In this document: piece by piece, positions 23,174-31,536 of the stretch
How the letters are laid out: every line of letters starts with the position of its first letter
How positions within the stretch are numbered: position 1 is the stretch's first letter
NCBI RefSeq assembly: GCF_002086735.1
Contig: NZ_MVIJ01000041.1
Span: forward strand, 1 to 52,487
Direction: 5' to 3'
Length of the DNA stretch: 52,487 nt
Source: Mycobacterium scrofulaceum
GTDB lineage: Bacteria > Actinomycetota > Actinomycetes > Mycobacteriales > Mycobacteriaceae
Notes under the pieces: model-generated
What the model was told of the DNA's origin: nothing
The model's database searches: none
Seen by the model: the letters and a program-made list of their open reading frames with translations, nothing else
Position numbers and translations under genes: made by a program

Positions 23174-24499
23174 GTGCTTTCGGCTTTCATCTCATCGCTG
23201 CGGACAGTCGACCTGAGACGGAAGATCCTCTTCACGCTGGGCATCGTCGTCCTCTATCGGCTGGGCGCCGCTCTGCCGTCCCCCGGCGTCAATTTCCCGA
23301 ACGTCCAGCAATGCATCAAGGAGGCCAGCGGCGGCGCCGCGGGGCAGATCTATTCGCTGATCAACCTGTTCTCCGGCGGCGCCCTGCTGAAACTGACGGT
23401 GTTCGCGGTCGGGGTGATGCCCTACATCACCGCCAGCATCATCGTGCAGCTGCTCACCGTGGTCATCCCGCGGTTCGAGGAACTGCGCAAGGAGGGCCAG
23501 TCCGGTCAGGCCAAGATGACGCAGTACACCCGGTACCTCGCCATCGCGCTGGCGGTCCTGCAGGCGACCAGCATCGTGGCGCTGGCGGCCAACGGCGGAC
23601 TGCTGCAGGGCTGCTCGCTGGACATCATCGCCGACCAGAGCATCTTCACGCTCGTGGTCATCGTGATGGTGATGACGGCCGGCGCGGCGCTGGTGATGTG
23701 GATGGGTGAGCTGATCACCGAGCGGGGCATCGGCAACGGCATGTCGTTGCTGATCTTCGTCGGCATCGCGGCCCGCATCCCGTCCGAGGGAAAGACCATC
23801 CTGGACAGCCGCGGCGGGGCCATCTTCGCCGCCGTCTGCGTCGCCGCCCTGGCCATCATCGTCGGCGTGGTGTTCGTCGAGCAGGGGCAGCGCCGCATCC
23901 CGGTGCAGTACGCCAAGCGCATGGTGGGCCGGCGCATGTACGGCGGAACGTCGACGTACCTGCCGCTGAAGGTCAACCAGGCCGGCGTCATCCCGGTCAT
24001 CTTCGCGTCGTCGCTCATCTACATCCCGCACCTGATCACGCAGCTGATCCGCAGCGGCAGCGGCGGGGTGGGCAACAGCTGGTGGGACAAGTTCGTCGGC
24101 AGTTACCTGTCCGACCCCAGCGACCCGATCTACATCAGCATCTACTTCGGGCTGATCATCTTCTTCACGTACTTCTACGTGTCGATCACGTTCAACCCCG
24201 ACGAGCGTGCCGACGAGATGAAGAAGTTCGGCGGGTTCATCCCCGGCATCCGGCCGGGCAAGCCCACCGCCGACTACCTGCGTTATGTGCTGAGCCGGAT
24301 TACCCTGCCGGGCTCGATCTACCTCGGCGCCATTTCGGTGCTGCCGAATTTGTTCCTGCAAATCGGCAATGGCGGAGCGGTTCAGAATTTGCCGTTCGGC
24401 GGTACCGCGGTTTTGATCATGATTGGCGTCGGCTTGGATACGGTCAAGCAGATCGAGAGCCAGCTCATGCAGCGCAACTATGAAGGGTTCCTCAAGTGA
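23174..24499 (+). CDS. secY: Preprotein translocase subunit SecY
   Basis: SecY forms the SecYEG channel. GTG 23174 gives 441 residues beginning MLSAFISSLRTVDLRRKILF, the same length as the M. tuberculosis protein, with a strong upstream AGGAGGAAG. Ten membrane helices are expected. The conserved cytosolic loop VQYAKRMVGRRMYGG and the C-terminal MQRNYEGFLK are visible. It overlaps adk by four bases (GTGA). The gene heads secY-adk-map, the classic order after the spc cluster, though here it is 18 kb from rplO. Confidence 0.97.
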   Translation: MLSAFISSLRTVDLRRKILFTLGIVVLYRLGAALPSPGVNFPNVQQCIKEASGGAAGQIYSLINLFSGGALLKLTVFAVGVMPYITASIIVQLLTVVIPRFEELRKEGQSGQAKMTQYTRYLAIALAVLQATSIVALAANGGLLQGCSLDIIADQSIFTLVVIVMVMTAGAALVMWMGELITERGIGNGMSLLIFVGIAARIPSEGKTILDSRGGAIFAAVCVAALAIIVGVVFVEQGQRRIPVQYAKRMVGRRMYGGTSTYLPLKVNQAGVIPVIFASSLIYIPHLITQLIRSGSGGVGNSWWDKFVGSYLSDPSDPIYISIYFGLIIFFTYFYVSITFNPDERADEMKKFGGFIPGIRPGKPTADYLRYVLSRITLPGSIYLGAISVLPNLFLQIGNGGAVQNLPFGGTAVLIMIGVGLDTVKQIESQLMQRNYEGFLK

Positions 24500-25041
24500 G
24501 AGTCGTTTTGCTGGGGCCGCCGGGGGCGGGTAAGGGAACGCAGGCCCAGAAGCTCTCGGAAAAGCTCGGGATCCCGCACATCTCCACCGGAGAGCTGTTC
24601 CGCAGCAACATCGAGAACGGCACCAAACTCGGCCTGGAGGCCAAGCGCTACCTGGACGCCGGCGACCTGGTGCCCTCCGAGCTGACCAACCAGCTCGTCG
24701 ACGACCGGCTGAGCGAAGCCGATGCGGCCAACGGCTTCATCCTGGACGGGTTCCCGCGGTCCACCGAGCAGGCCAAGGCGCTGCACGCAATGCTCGAACG
24801 CCGCGGCACCGACATCGACGCCGTGCTGGAGTTCCGCGTCTCGCAGGAGGAGTTGCTGCAACGGCTGAAGTCACGTGGCCGCGCCGACGACACCGACGAC
24901 GTCATCCTGAACCGGATGAAGGTCTACCGCGACGAGACCGCGCCGCTGCTGGAGTACTACCGCGACGAACTCAAGACGGTCGACGCCATCGGCACCATGG
25001 ACGAGGTGTTCGCCCGCGCGCTACGAGCGCTGGGCAAGTAA
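24496..25041 (+). CDS. adk: Adenylate kinase
   Basis: Adenylate kinase interconverts ATP, ADP and AMP. The 181-residue enzyme has Walker A GPPGAGKGTQ (7-16), the NMP-binding ISTGELFR and DGFPRS. It is the short form without the long zinc LID insert, as in M. tuberculosis. GTG 24496 overlaps the secY stop. Confidence 0.97.
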   Translation: MRVVLLGPPGAGKGTQAQKLSEKLGIPHISTGELFRSNIENGTKLGLEAKRYLDAGDLVPSELTNQLVDDRLSEADAANGFILDGFPRSTEQAKALHAMLERRGTDIDAVLEFRVSQEELLQRLKSRGRADDTDDVILNRMKVYRDETAPLLEYYRDELKTVDAIGTMDEVFARALRALGK

Positions 25042-25043
25042 CC

Positions 25044-25847
25044 GTGAGCCCGCTGGCGCGGCTGCGAAGTCGCAAAGTCGTGCCGCAGCGCACCCCCGGC
25101 GAAGTCGACGCGATGGCCGCGGCGGGGGCGGTGGTCGCGGCCGCGCTGCAGGCGGTGCGGGCGGCCGCGGTCCCCGGGGTGTCGACCCTGGGCCTCGACC
25201 AGATCGCCGAGTCGGTGATCCGGGAGGCCGGCGCGATCCCGTCGTTCCTCGGCTATCACGGTTATCCCGCGTCGATCTGCGCCTCGGTGAACGAGCGGGT
25301 GGTGCACGGGATCCCGTCGGCCGGAGAGATCCTGGCGCCGGGTGACCTGGTGTCCATCGACTGCGGCGCGGTGCTGGACGGCTGGCACGGCGACGCCGCG
25401 ATCACGTTCGGCGTCGGGACCCTCGACGCCGCCGATCAGGCGCTCTGCGACGCCACCAGGGAATCGCTGGAGGCCGGGATCGCGGCGATGGTCCCCGGCA
25501 ACCGGCTGACCGACGTCTCGCACGCCATCGAAACGGGCACGCGCGCGGCCGGGGAACGGCACGGGCGGGCGTTCGGAATCGTGGAGGGCTACGGCGGCCA
25601 CGGCATCGGGCGGCACATGCACATGGACCCGTTCCTGCCGAACGAGGGCTCGCCCGGCCGTGGCCCCCTGCTGGCGCCCGGGTCGGTGCTGGCCATCGAA
25701 CCGATGCTGACCCTGGGAACGGGCAAGACCGTGGTGCTCGACGACGAATGGACCGTGACCACCTCCGACGGGTCCCGCGCGGCACACTGGGAACACACCG
25801 TGGCGGTCACCGACGCGGGGCCGCGCATCCTGACACTGCTGAACTAG
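25044..25847 (+). CDS. map: Methionine aminopeptidase, type I
   Basis: This enzyme removes the initiator methionine. The 267-residue pita-bread-fold protein has the metal ligands in SIDCGAVLDGWHGDAA, the His of GYGGHGIGRHMH, and Glu residues in AIEPML and WEHTVAV. It lacks the N-terminal SH3-binding extension of mapB, so it matches the mapA type. GTG 25044 lies two bases after the adk stop. The final G of its TAG is the first base of the structured repeat that follows. Confidence 0.95.
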   Translation: MSPLARLRSRKVVPQRTPGEVDAMAAAGAVVAAALQAVRAAAVPGVSTLGLDQIAESVIREAGAIPSFLGYHGYPASICASVNERVVHGIPSAGEILAPGDLVSIDCGAVLDGWHGDAAITFGVGTLDAADQALCDATRESLEAGIAAMVPGNRLTDVSHAIETGTRAAGERHGRAFGIVEGYGGHGIGRHMHMDPFLPNEGSPGRGPLLAPGSVLAIEPMLTLGTGKTVVLDDEWTVTTSDGSRAAHWEHTVAVTDAGPRILTLLN

Positions 25848-25954
25848 CCGCGATCGCGAGCGCGGCGCAGCCGGGCGAGGCGGGTCGCGGCGATTGAACG
25901 GCCGCGATCGCGAGCGCGGCGCAGCCGGGCGAGGCGGGTCGCGGCGAATTGAAC
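25847..25954. repeat. Tandem double copy of a structured intergenic repeat
   Basis: Two copies (25847-25899, 53 bp, and 25901-25954, 54 bp) are identical except for one extra A near the end. Each has an outer stem GCCGCGA/TCGCGGC and an inner imperfect hairpin around GCGGC-GCA-GCCGG. Each ends in TTGAAC. A diverged third copy lies at 48031-48077. The first base is the G of the map stop codon. There is no T-run, so a classical intrinsic terminator is unlikely, though a mycobacterial U-less terminator is possible. Confidence 0.8.
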
Positions 25955-25977
25955 CGAGCCGCGGTTCGCCTCGTTTC
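25950..25977 (+). promoter_or_regulatory. Predicted SigL-dependent autoregulatory promoter
   Basis: TGAACC (25950-25955), 16 bases, then CGTTTC (25972-25977) matches the SigL consensus I recall from M. tuberculosis (TGAACC-N16/17-CGT). It sits 19 bp before the sigL start codon. The first five bases of the -35 belong to the end of the second repeat copy. Confidence 0.7.
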
Positions 25978-25996
25978 AGTAATCGGAGGTGATCGA

Positions 25997-26530
25997 GTGG
26001 CGCGTGTGGCTGGCAACGCGGCTGCTGAAGCCGCTCTGATGAAGGCGCTCTACGACGAGCACGCAGCGGTGTTGTGGCGGTACGCGCTCCGGCTGACCGG
26101 GGACGCGAGCCAGTCCGAGGACGTCGTGCAGGAGACGTTGCTACGGGCCTGGCAGCACCCCGAGGTCGTCGGGGACACGGAGCGCTCGGCGCGGGCGTGG
26201 CTGTTCACGGTCGCCCGCAACATGATCATCGACGACCGGCGCAGCGCGCGGTTCCGCAACGTCGTCGGTTCGACGGACGAGGCGGGCGCGCCCGAACGGT
26301 CGACGCCGGACGAGGTCAATGCGGCGCTGGACAAGCTGCTGATAGCCGACGCGATGGTGCAACTGTCCACCGAGCATCGGGCCGTGATCGAACGGTCCTA
26401 CTACCGCGGATGGACCACCGCACAGATTGCTGCGGACCTCGGGATCGCCGAGGGGACGGTGAAGTCGCGGTTACACTACGCCGTGCGGGCGTTGCGGCTC
26501 ACTCTGCAGGAACTCGGGGTCACCCGCTAG
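25997..26530 (+). CDS. sigL: ECF RNA polymerase sigma factor SigL
   Basis: GTG 25997 gives 177 residues, the M. tuberculosis SigL length (MARVAGNAAAEAALMKALYD...), with GGAGGTGAT upstream. Region 2 (SQSEDVVQETLLRAW) and region 4 (GWTTAQIAADLGIAEGTVKS) are intact. SigL is released from the membrane anti-sigma factor RslA and, in M. tuberculosis, drives its own operon and envelope or secreted-protein genes. rslA follows after 29 bp. Confidence 0.95.
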   Translation: MARVAGNAAAEAALMKALYDEHAAVLWRYALRLTGDASQSEDVVQETLLRAWQHPEVVGDTERSARAWLFTVARNMIIDDRRSARFRNVVGSTDEAGAPERSTPDEVNAALDKLLIADAMVQLSTEHRAVIERSYYRGWTTAQIAADLGIAEGTVKSRLHYAVRALRLTLQELGVTR

Positions 26531-26559
26531 GGCCTCCGAATGCTTGAAGGGTCAGAGAA

Positions 26560-27285
26560 ATGGATGAGATGAAGACGCCGCTACGGGGCCTCGGCCCCCC
26601 GGATGATCCATACGTGATGTGGGACGCCGCATACGTGCTGGGCTCGTTGTCGGCCGCGGAGCGGCGCGAATTCGAGGCGCACCTGGCGCACTGCCCGGCC
26701 TGCCGCGAGGCGGTCGCCGACCTGAGTGGCGTGCCGGCCCTGCTCTCGCAGCTCGGCCCGGACGAGGTGGCCGCGATCAATGACGCCGGTCCCCGATCGG
26801 TGACGCCGGAGCTCTCACCAGAGCTGCTGACGTCGTTGCTGGCGAAGGTGAGCTGGCGCCGACGCCGCACGCGGATCGTCACGTGGGTGGCGTCGTCGGC
26901 CGCGGCCGTGGTGCTGGCGATCGGGGTGTTCGTCGGGGTGCAGGGGTATTCGTCGTCCTCGCAGCAGGTGACCGCGTCCGCGGCGCCGATGGCACAGGTG
27001 GGCACCACGCTGCTGACGTCGACGGTGCAGCTGTCCAGCCAGCACTGGGGGACCTCCATCAACCTGCGGTGTGTGTGCCTGGCCCCGCTCAACGCGCACC
27101 ACGACACGCTGGCGATGGTGGTGGTGGGCCGCGACGGCAGCCAGACCCGGCTGGCGACCTGGGTCGCCGAGCCCGGCCACACCGCGACGCCCGCGGGCAG
27201 CATCTCGACACCCGTCGACCAGATCGCCGCCGTGCAGGTGGTCGCCGCCGAGAGCGGCCAGGTTCTGCTGCAGCACTCGATGTAG
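26560..27285 (+). CDS. rslA: Anti-sigma-L factor RslA
   Basis: This 241-residue membrane protein has a cytosolic zinc anti-sigma motif H41-x3-C45-x2-C48 (HLAHCPAC), a single membrane helix around 106-128 and an extracytoplasmic domain with CVC (in LRCVCLAPL) that could sense redox state. In M. tuberculosis the CxxC of RslA binds zinc and responds to oxidation. ATG 26560 is chosen. It is translated downstream of sigL and probably from the same promoter. Confidence 0.93.
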   Translation: MDEMKTPLRGLGPPDDPYVMWDAAYVLGSLSAAERREFEAHLAHCPACREAVADLSGVPALLSQLGPDEVAAINDAGPRSVTPELSPELLTSLLAKVSWRRRRTRIVTWVASSAAAVVLAIGVFVGVQGYSSSSQQVTASAAPMAQVGTTLLTSTVQLSSQHWGTSINLRCVCLAPLNAHHDTLAMVVVGRDGSQTRLATWVAEPGHTATPAGSISTPVDQIAAVQVVAAESGQVLLQHSM

Positions 27286-27324
27286 GGGTTTCGCCGTCGG
27301 CTCCCGGGTGCGGTATGAAGGGGC

Positions 27325-27831
27325 GTGGCTGCCTCACGACCGCGCAAGCGGGACCCGATCGCGGCGGCGCGCGCCAACTGGGAGCGTTCCGGCTGGTCCG
27401 ACGTGGCGCAGGGCATGGTCGCGGTGACATCGGTGATGCGCGCGCATCAGATCCTGCTGGCCCGCGTCGAGACGGCGCTGCGCCCCTATGACCTGAGTTT
27501 CTCCCGATATGAGTTGCTGAGGCTGCTGGCGTTCAGCCGGGCGGGCGCGCTGCCGATCACCAAGGCATCCGACCGGCTGCAGGTCCACGTCACCAGCGTG
27601 ACCCACGCGATCCGGCGGCTGGAGGCCGACGGACTGGTGCAGCGGGTGCCGCACCCCACCGATGGGCGCACCACACTGGTGCAGATCACCGACCTGGGCC
27701 GCTCGACGGTAGAGGACGCCACGGTCACGCTCAACGAGCAGGTGTTCGCCGACATCGGGATGTCGGAGGCGGAAGCGGGTGCACTGGTTTCCTCGATCGA
27801 GACGCTGCGCCGCGACGCGGGCGATTTCTGA
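27325..27831 (+). CDS. MarR family transcriptional regulator (Rv0737-like)
   Basis: This 168-residue winged-helix protein has the recognition region LPITKASDRLQVHVTSVTHA and the wing segment HPTDGRTTLVQIT, both typical of MarR. GTG 27325 starts it, 39 bp after rslA. It is convergent with mmsB with only 3 bp between stops. In M. tuberculosis about a dozen genes separate Rv0737 from mmsB; here they are missing. Control of the mmsA operon is possible but only suggested by position. Confidence 0.85.
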   Translation: MAASRPRKRDPIAAARANWERSGWSDVAQGMVAVTSVMRAHQILLARVETALRPYDLSFSRYELLRLLAFSRAGALPITKASDRLQVHVTSVTHAIRRLEADGLVQRVPHPTDGRTTLVQITDLGRSTVEDATVTLNEQVFADIGMSEAEAGALVSSIETLRRDAGDF

Positions 27832-27834
27832 GGC

Positions 27835-28719
27835 TTAGCCTTCCCGCAGCATCTGGATGACCGCGCTGAAGTCCAGGGCGCCGTGGGCCTCGGCGAACTC
27901 GGCGTAGATCTCCGCGGCGTGGCGGCCCAGCGGCGCCGCCGAACCGGTGGAGGCCACCGCGTCCATGGCCAGGCCCAGGTCCTTGTTCATCAGCGCGGTC
28001 GCGAAACCGGGCTTGAAGTCGTTGTTGGCCGGCGACGTCGGCACCGGGCCCGGCACCGGGCAGTTGGTGTGCACCGCCCAGCAGTTCCCGGTCGCGCCGG
28101 TGATGACGTCGAAGAGGGATTGCGCCGAAAGCCCGAGCTTTTCGGCCAGCACGAACGCCTCGCCGATCGCGATCTGCTGCACGGCCAGCACCATGTTGTT
28201 GCACACCTTGGCGGCCTGCCCGGCCCCGGCCGCGCCGCAGTGAATGACCTTGCCCGCCATGGGTTCCAGCACAGGCCGGGCGCGCTGCAGGGCGTCGCCG
28301 TCGCCGCCCACCATGAACGCGAGCGTGCCGGCGACGGCGCCCTTGACCCCGCCCGATACCGGCGCGTCCACCTGCGCCATGCCGTGCCCACTGGCCAGCG
28401 CGTGCACCTCGCGGGCGTCGCTGACCGAGATCGTCGAGCTGTCGATGAACAGCGCGCCCGGCGTGGCGGCCGGCAGGACGTCGGCGTAGCAGCGCTTCAC
28501 CAGCTCGCCGTTGGGCAGCATGGTGATCACCACGTCGGCGCCGGCCACCGCGTCGGCGGCGCTGTCGAATCCGGTGACGCCGGTCTCGACCGCCGCGGAC
28601 AACGCGGCCGGAACGGGATCGAATCCGCGCACGGCATGCTTGGCCGCGACAAGGTTCGTCGCCATGGGGCCGCCCATATGGCCCAGGCCCAGGAAGGCCA
28701 CCGTCAGGTGCTCGGTCAT
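27835..28719 (-). CDS. mmsB: 3-hydroxyisobutyrate dehydrogenase
   Basis: It oxidises 3-hydroxyisobutyrate to methylmalonate semialdehyde in valine breakdown. The 294-residue enzyme has the NAD motif FLGLGHMGGPMA, the substrate segment DAPVSGGVKGA and the catalytic Lys in AAKVCNNM. It lies 12 bp after fadE9 in the mmsA-fadE9-mmsB unit. Confidence 0.94.
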   Translation of the reverse strand: MTEHLTVAFLGLGHMGGPMATNLVAAKHAVRGFDPVPAALSAAVETGVTGFDSAADAVAGADVVITMLPNGELVKRCYADVLPAATPGALFIDSSTISVSDAREVHALASGHGMAQVDAPVSGGVKGAVAGTLAFMVGGDGDALQRARPVLEPMAGKVIHCGAAGAGQAAKVCNNMVLAVQQIAIGEAFVLAEKLGLSAQSLFDVITGATGNCWAVHTNCPVPGPVPTSPANNDFKPGFATALMNKDLGLAMDAVASTGSAAPLGRHAAEIYAEFAEAHGALDFSAVIQMLREG

Positions 28720-28731
28720 CTGAAGACCTTT

Positions 28732-29892
28732 CTACGCGCCCGCGCGCATCCGCGTAGCCTCGGCGCGCCCGATGACGACCCGCATGATTTCGTTGGTCCC
28801 CTCCAGGATTCGGTGCACCCGCAGATCGCGAACGATCTTTTCGAGACCATACTCACGCAGATAGCCGTAGCCGCCGTGCAGTTGCAAGGCCTTGTCGGCC
28901 ACCTCGAAGCAGGTGTCGGTGACGTAGCGCTTGGCCATCGCGCACAGCTCGACCTTGTCCGGGTCGTCGTTGTCCAGCGCATCCGCGGCCCGCCACAACA
29001 TCATTCGCGACGTCTCCAGCCCGGTGGCCATGTCGGCCAGGGTGAACCGGATGGTGGGCTCGTCGAGCAGGGCCTTGCCGAAAGCGGCCCGGTCCCGGAC
29101 GTACGCGCCGGCCTTGTCGAACGCGGACTGGGCGCCGCCCAGCGAGCACGCCGCGATGTTGAGCCGGCCGCCGTTGAGGCCGTTCATCGCGATGCCGAAG
29201 CCGGCGCCCTCACCCTCGGCGCCGCCCAGCATCGCGTCGGCCGGCACCCGCACGCCGTCGAGGATCACCTGCGCGGTGGGCTGGGCGTGCCAGCCCATCT
29301 TCTCCTCCAGGGCCCCGAAACTCAGCCCGGCGGCGCCCTTTTCGACGACGAAGGCCGAGATGCCGCGCGGCCCGTCGCCACCGGTCCGGGCCATCACCAC
29401 GTAGACGTCCGAGGCGCCCGCGCCGGAGATGAACTGCTTGACGCCGTCGAGCACGTAGTCGCCACCCTCCCGCACGGCACGGGTGCTCAGCGCGCTGGCG
29501 TCCGACCCCGCACCCGGCTCGGTGAGGCAGTAGCTGGCGATGGCGTCCATCGCCGCCAGCCGCGGCACCCAGGCCTTGCGCTGTTCGGCGGTGCCGAACC
29601 TGTCGATCATCCACGCGCACATGTTGTGGATGGACAGGAACGCCGCCGTGGTCGGGTCGGCGATGGCCAACTGCTCGAAGATGCGGACCCCGTCGAGCCG
29701 GCGCAGCCCGCTGCCGCCGACGTCCTCGCGGCAATAGATCGCCGCCATGCCCAGCTCGGCGGACTCCCGCAGCACGTCGGTCGGGAAGTGCTTGGCGGCA
29801 TCCCATTCCAGCGCGTGCGGGGCGAGGCGCTTGGCGGCGAACGCGGCCGCCGTCTCGGTGATGACGCGTTCGTCGTCGTTGAGGGTGAACAT
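28732..29892 (-). CDS. fadE9: Acyl-CoA dehydrogenase (probable isobutyryl-CoA dehydrogenase)
   Basis: This is a 386-residue FAD acyl-CoA dehydrogenase. Visible are CLTEPGAGSDASAL, FISGAGASDVYVVMA and the C-terminal LHGGYGYLREYGLEK and RILEGTNEIMR. Within this operon its likely substrate is isobutyryl-CoA (valine) rather than a fatty acyl-CoA. The start is ATG 29892, 4 bp after mmsA. Confidence 0.92.
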   Translation of the reverse strand: MFTLNDDERVITETAAAFAAKRLAPHALEWDAAKHFPTDVLRESAELGMAAIYCREDVGGSGLRRLDGVRIFEQLAIADPTTAAFLSIHNMCAWMIDRFGTAEQRKAWVPRLAAMDAIASYCLTEPGAGSDASALSTRAVREGGDYVLDGVKQFISGAGASDVYVVMARTGGDGPRGISAFVVEKGAAGLSFGALEEKMGWHAQPTAQVILDGVRVPADAMLGGAEGEGAGFGIAMNGLNGGRLNIAACSLGGAQSAFDKAGAYVRDRAAFGKALLDEPTIRFTLADMATGLETSRMMLWRAADALDNDDPDKVELCAMAKRYVTDTCFEVADKALQLHGGYGYLREYGLEKIVRDLRVHRILEGTNEIMRVVIGRAEATRMRAGA

Positions 29893-29896
29893 GTAC

Positions 29897-31417
29897 CTAA
29901 TCCATTGTCGGGATGACGAATTCGGCGCCGTCCTTGATGCCGGAGGGCCACCGCGACGTGACGGTCTTGACCTTGGTGTAGAACTGGATCGACGCCGGGC
30001 CGTGCTGGTTGAGGTCGCCGAACCCGGAGCGCTTCCAGCCGCCGAAGGTGTGGTAGGCCACCGGGACGGGGATCGGGACGTTCACGCCGACCATGCCCAC
30101 CTGCACGCGCGAGACGAAGTCGCGGGCGGCGTCGCCGTCGCGGGTGAACACCGCCACGCCGTTGCCGTACTCGTGCTCCGACGGCAACCGCAGCGCCTCT
30201 TCGTAGTCATGGGCGCGCACGATGCACAGCACCGGACCGAAGATCTCGTCGGTGTAGATCGACATGTCCGGGGTGACGTGGTCGAACAGCGTTGGGCCGA
30301 TGAAGAATCCGCCCTCGAGGTTGGCGTCGCCGAAAGTCAGATCGTCGCTGGCCCGCTCACGGCCGTCGATAACCAGTTCGGCGCCCGCCGCCACGCCCTG
30401 GCCGATGTAGTCGCGCACCCGCGCCAGCGCGGCCTCGGTGACCAGCGGGCCGTAGTCGGCCTTCGGGTCGAGGCTGTGTCCCACCCGCAGGTTGTTGATC
30501 CGGTCGATGAGCCTGGCGCGCAACCGGTTCGCGGTCTGCTCGCCGACCGGAACGGCGACACTGATCGCCATGCACCGTTCGCCGGCGCTGCCGTACCCGG
30601 CGCCGATCAGCGCGTCGACGGCCTGGTCGAGGTCGGCGTCGGGCATCACGACCATGTGGTTCTTCGCGCCGCCGAAGCACTGCGACCGCTTGCCGGTGGC
30701 CGCGGCCGTCGAGTAGATGTACTGCGCGATGTCGGAGCTCCCGACGAAGCCGACCGCCTGGATGTCGGGGTGGTGCAGGATCGCGTCGACGGCCTCCTTG
30801 TCGCCGTGCACCACCTGGAAGACGCCGGGTGGCAGGCCCGCCTCTCCGAACAGCTCGGCCAGCCGCACCGGTACCGAAGGGTCGCGCTCACTGGGCTTGA
30901 GGATGAACGCGTTCCCGCACGCCAGGGCCGGCCCGGCCTTCCACAGCGGGATCATCGCCGGGAAGTTGAACGGCGTGATGCCCGCGACCACCCCGAGCGG
31001 CTGGCGCAGCGAGTAGACGTCGATGCCCGGCCCGGCGCCCTCGGTGTACTCGCCTTTGAGCAGGTGGGGAATCCCGATGGCGAACTCGATGACCTCGATG
31101 CCGCGCTGGACGTCGCCGCGCGCGTCGGCCAGCGTCTTGCCGTGTTCGAGGGACAGCAGCTCGGCGAGCTCGTCCATGTGGTCGTTGACCAGGTCGACGA
31201 ATCGCATCAATACCCGCGCGCGGCGCTGCGGATTCCATGCGGCCCAATCCTTTTGGGCCGTAACGGCCGAGGCCACCGCGGCGTCGACGTCGGCCTTGCC
31301 CGCCATGGGCACCCGCGACTGCACCTCGCCGGTGCTGGGGTTGAAGACGTCGGCGGTGCGGGTGGACCGACCGGCGGTGCGCTGCCCGTCGATGAAGTGG
31401 GGGATCTGTGTGGTCAT
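29897..31417 (-). CDS. mmsA: Methylmalonate-semialdehyde dehydrogenase (CoA-acylating)
   Basis: It converts methylmalonate semialdehyde to propionyl-CoA with NAD and CoA. The 506-residue aldehyde dehydrogenase has the NAD segment FVGSSDIAQYIY and the active-site Cys in GSAGERCMAISV, the sequence characteristic of MMSDH. It is the first gene of the valine unit and divergent from a flavoprotein gene, with a near-palindrome between them at 31454-31469. Confidence 0.94.
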   Translation of the reverse strand: MTTQIPHFIDGQRTAGRSTRTADVFNPSTGEVQSRVPMAGKADVDAAVASAVTAQKDWAAWNPQRRARVLMRFVDLVNDHMDELAELLSLEHGKTLADARGDVQRGIEVIEFAIGIPHLLKGEYTEGAGPGIDVYSLRQPLGVVAGITPFNFPAMIPLWKAGPALACGNAFILKPSERDPSVPVRLAELFGEAGLPPGVFQVVHGDKEAVDAILHHPDIQAVGFVGSSDIAQYIYSTAAATGKRSQCFGGAKNHMVVMPDADLDQAVDALIGAGYGSAGERCMAISVAVPVGEQTANRLRARLIDRINNLRVGHSLDPKADYGPLVTEAALARVRDYIGQGVAAGAELVIDGRERASDDLTFGDANLEGGFFIGPTLFDHVTPDMSIYTDEIFGPVLCIVRAHDYEEALRLPSEHEYGNGVAVFTRDGDAARDFVSRVQVGMVGVNVPIPVPVAYHTFGGWKRSGFGDLNQHGPASIQFYTKVKTVTSRWPSGIKDGAEFVIPTMD

Positions 31418-31453
31418 GGTGTCCTCGGGTTCCTACGCGCGTGAGAGGCGGAT

Positions 31454-31469
31454 ACTTGGATATCCTAGT
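31454..31469. promoter_or_regulatory. Near-palindrome in the mmsA/flavoprotein intergenic region
   Basis: ACT-T-GGATATCC-T-AGT is a 16-bp inverted repeat with one T/T mismatch pair. It lies 37 bp upstream of the mmsA start in the only AT-rich part of the 119-bp gap. Size and position fit an operator for the valine catabolic operon. Confidence 0.45.
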
Positions 31470-31536
31470 AACCGCGGCCAGGCGCCGCAAGGACGGGGTG
31501 GGCCGACATCGGCTGAGCGCGCTAGCCTCCAGGCGT

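Noticed and set aside
25847..25954. Tandem repeats considered as a small CRISPR array
   Set aside because: The two units are joined by a single base with no spacer, have internal stem structure, and no cas genes are near.
27883..29916. 677-residue plus-strand open frame over mmsB and fadE9
   Set aside because: It lies antisense to two well-supported enzymes and has the His/Arg/Gly-rich composition of a shadow frame with no recognisable motif.
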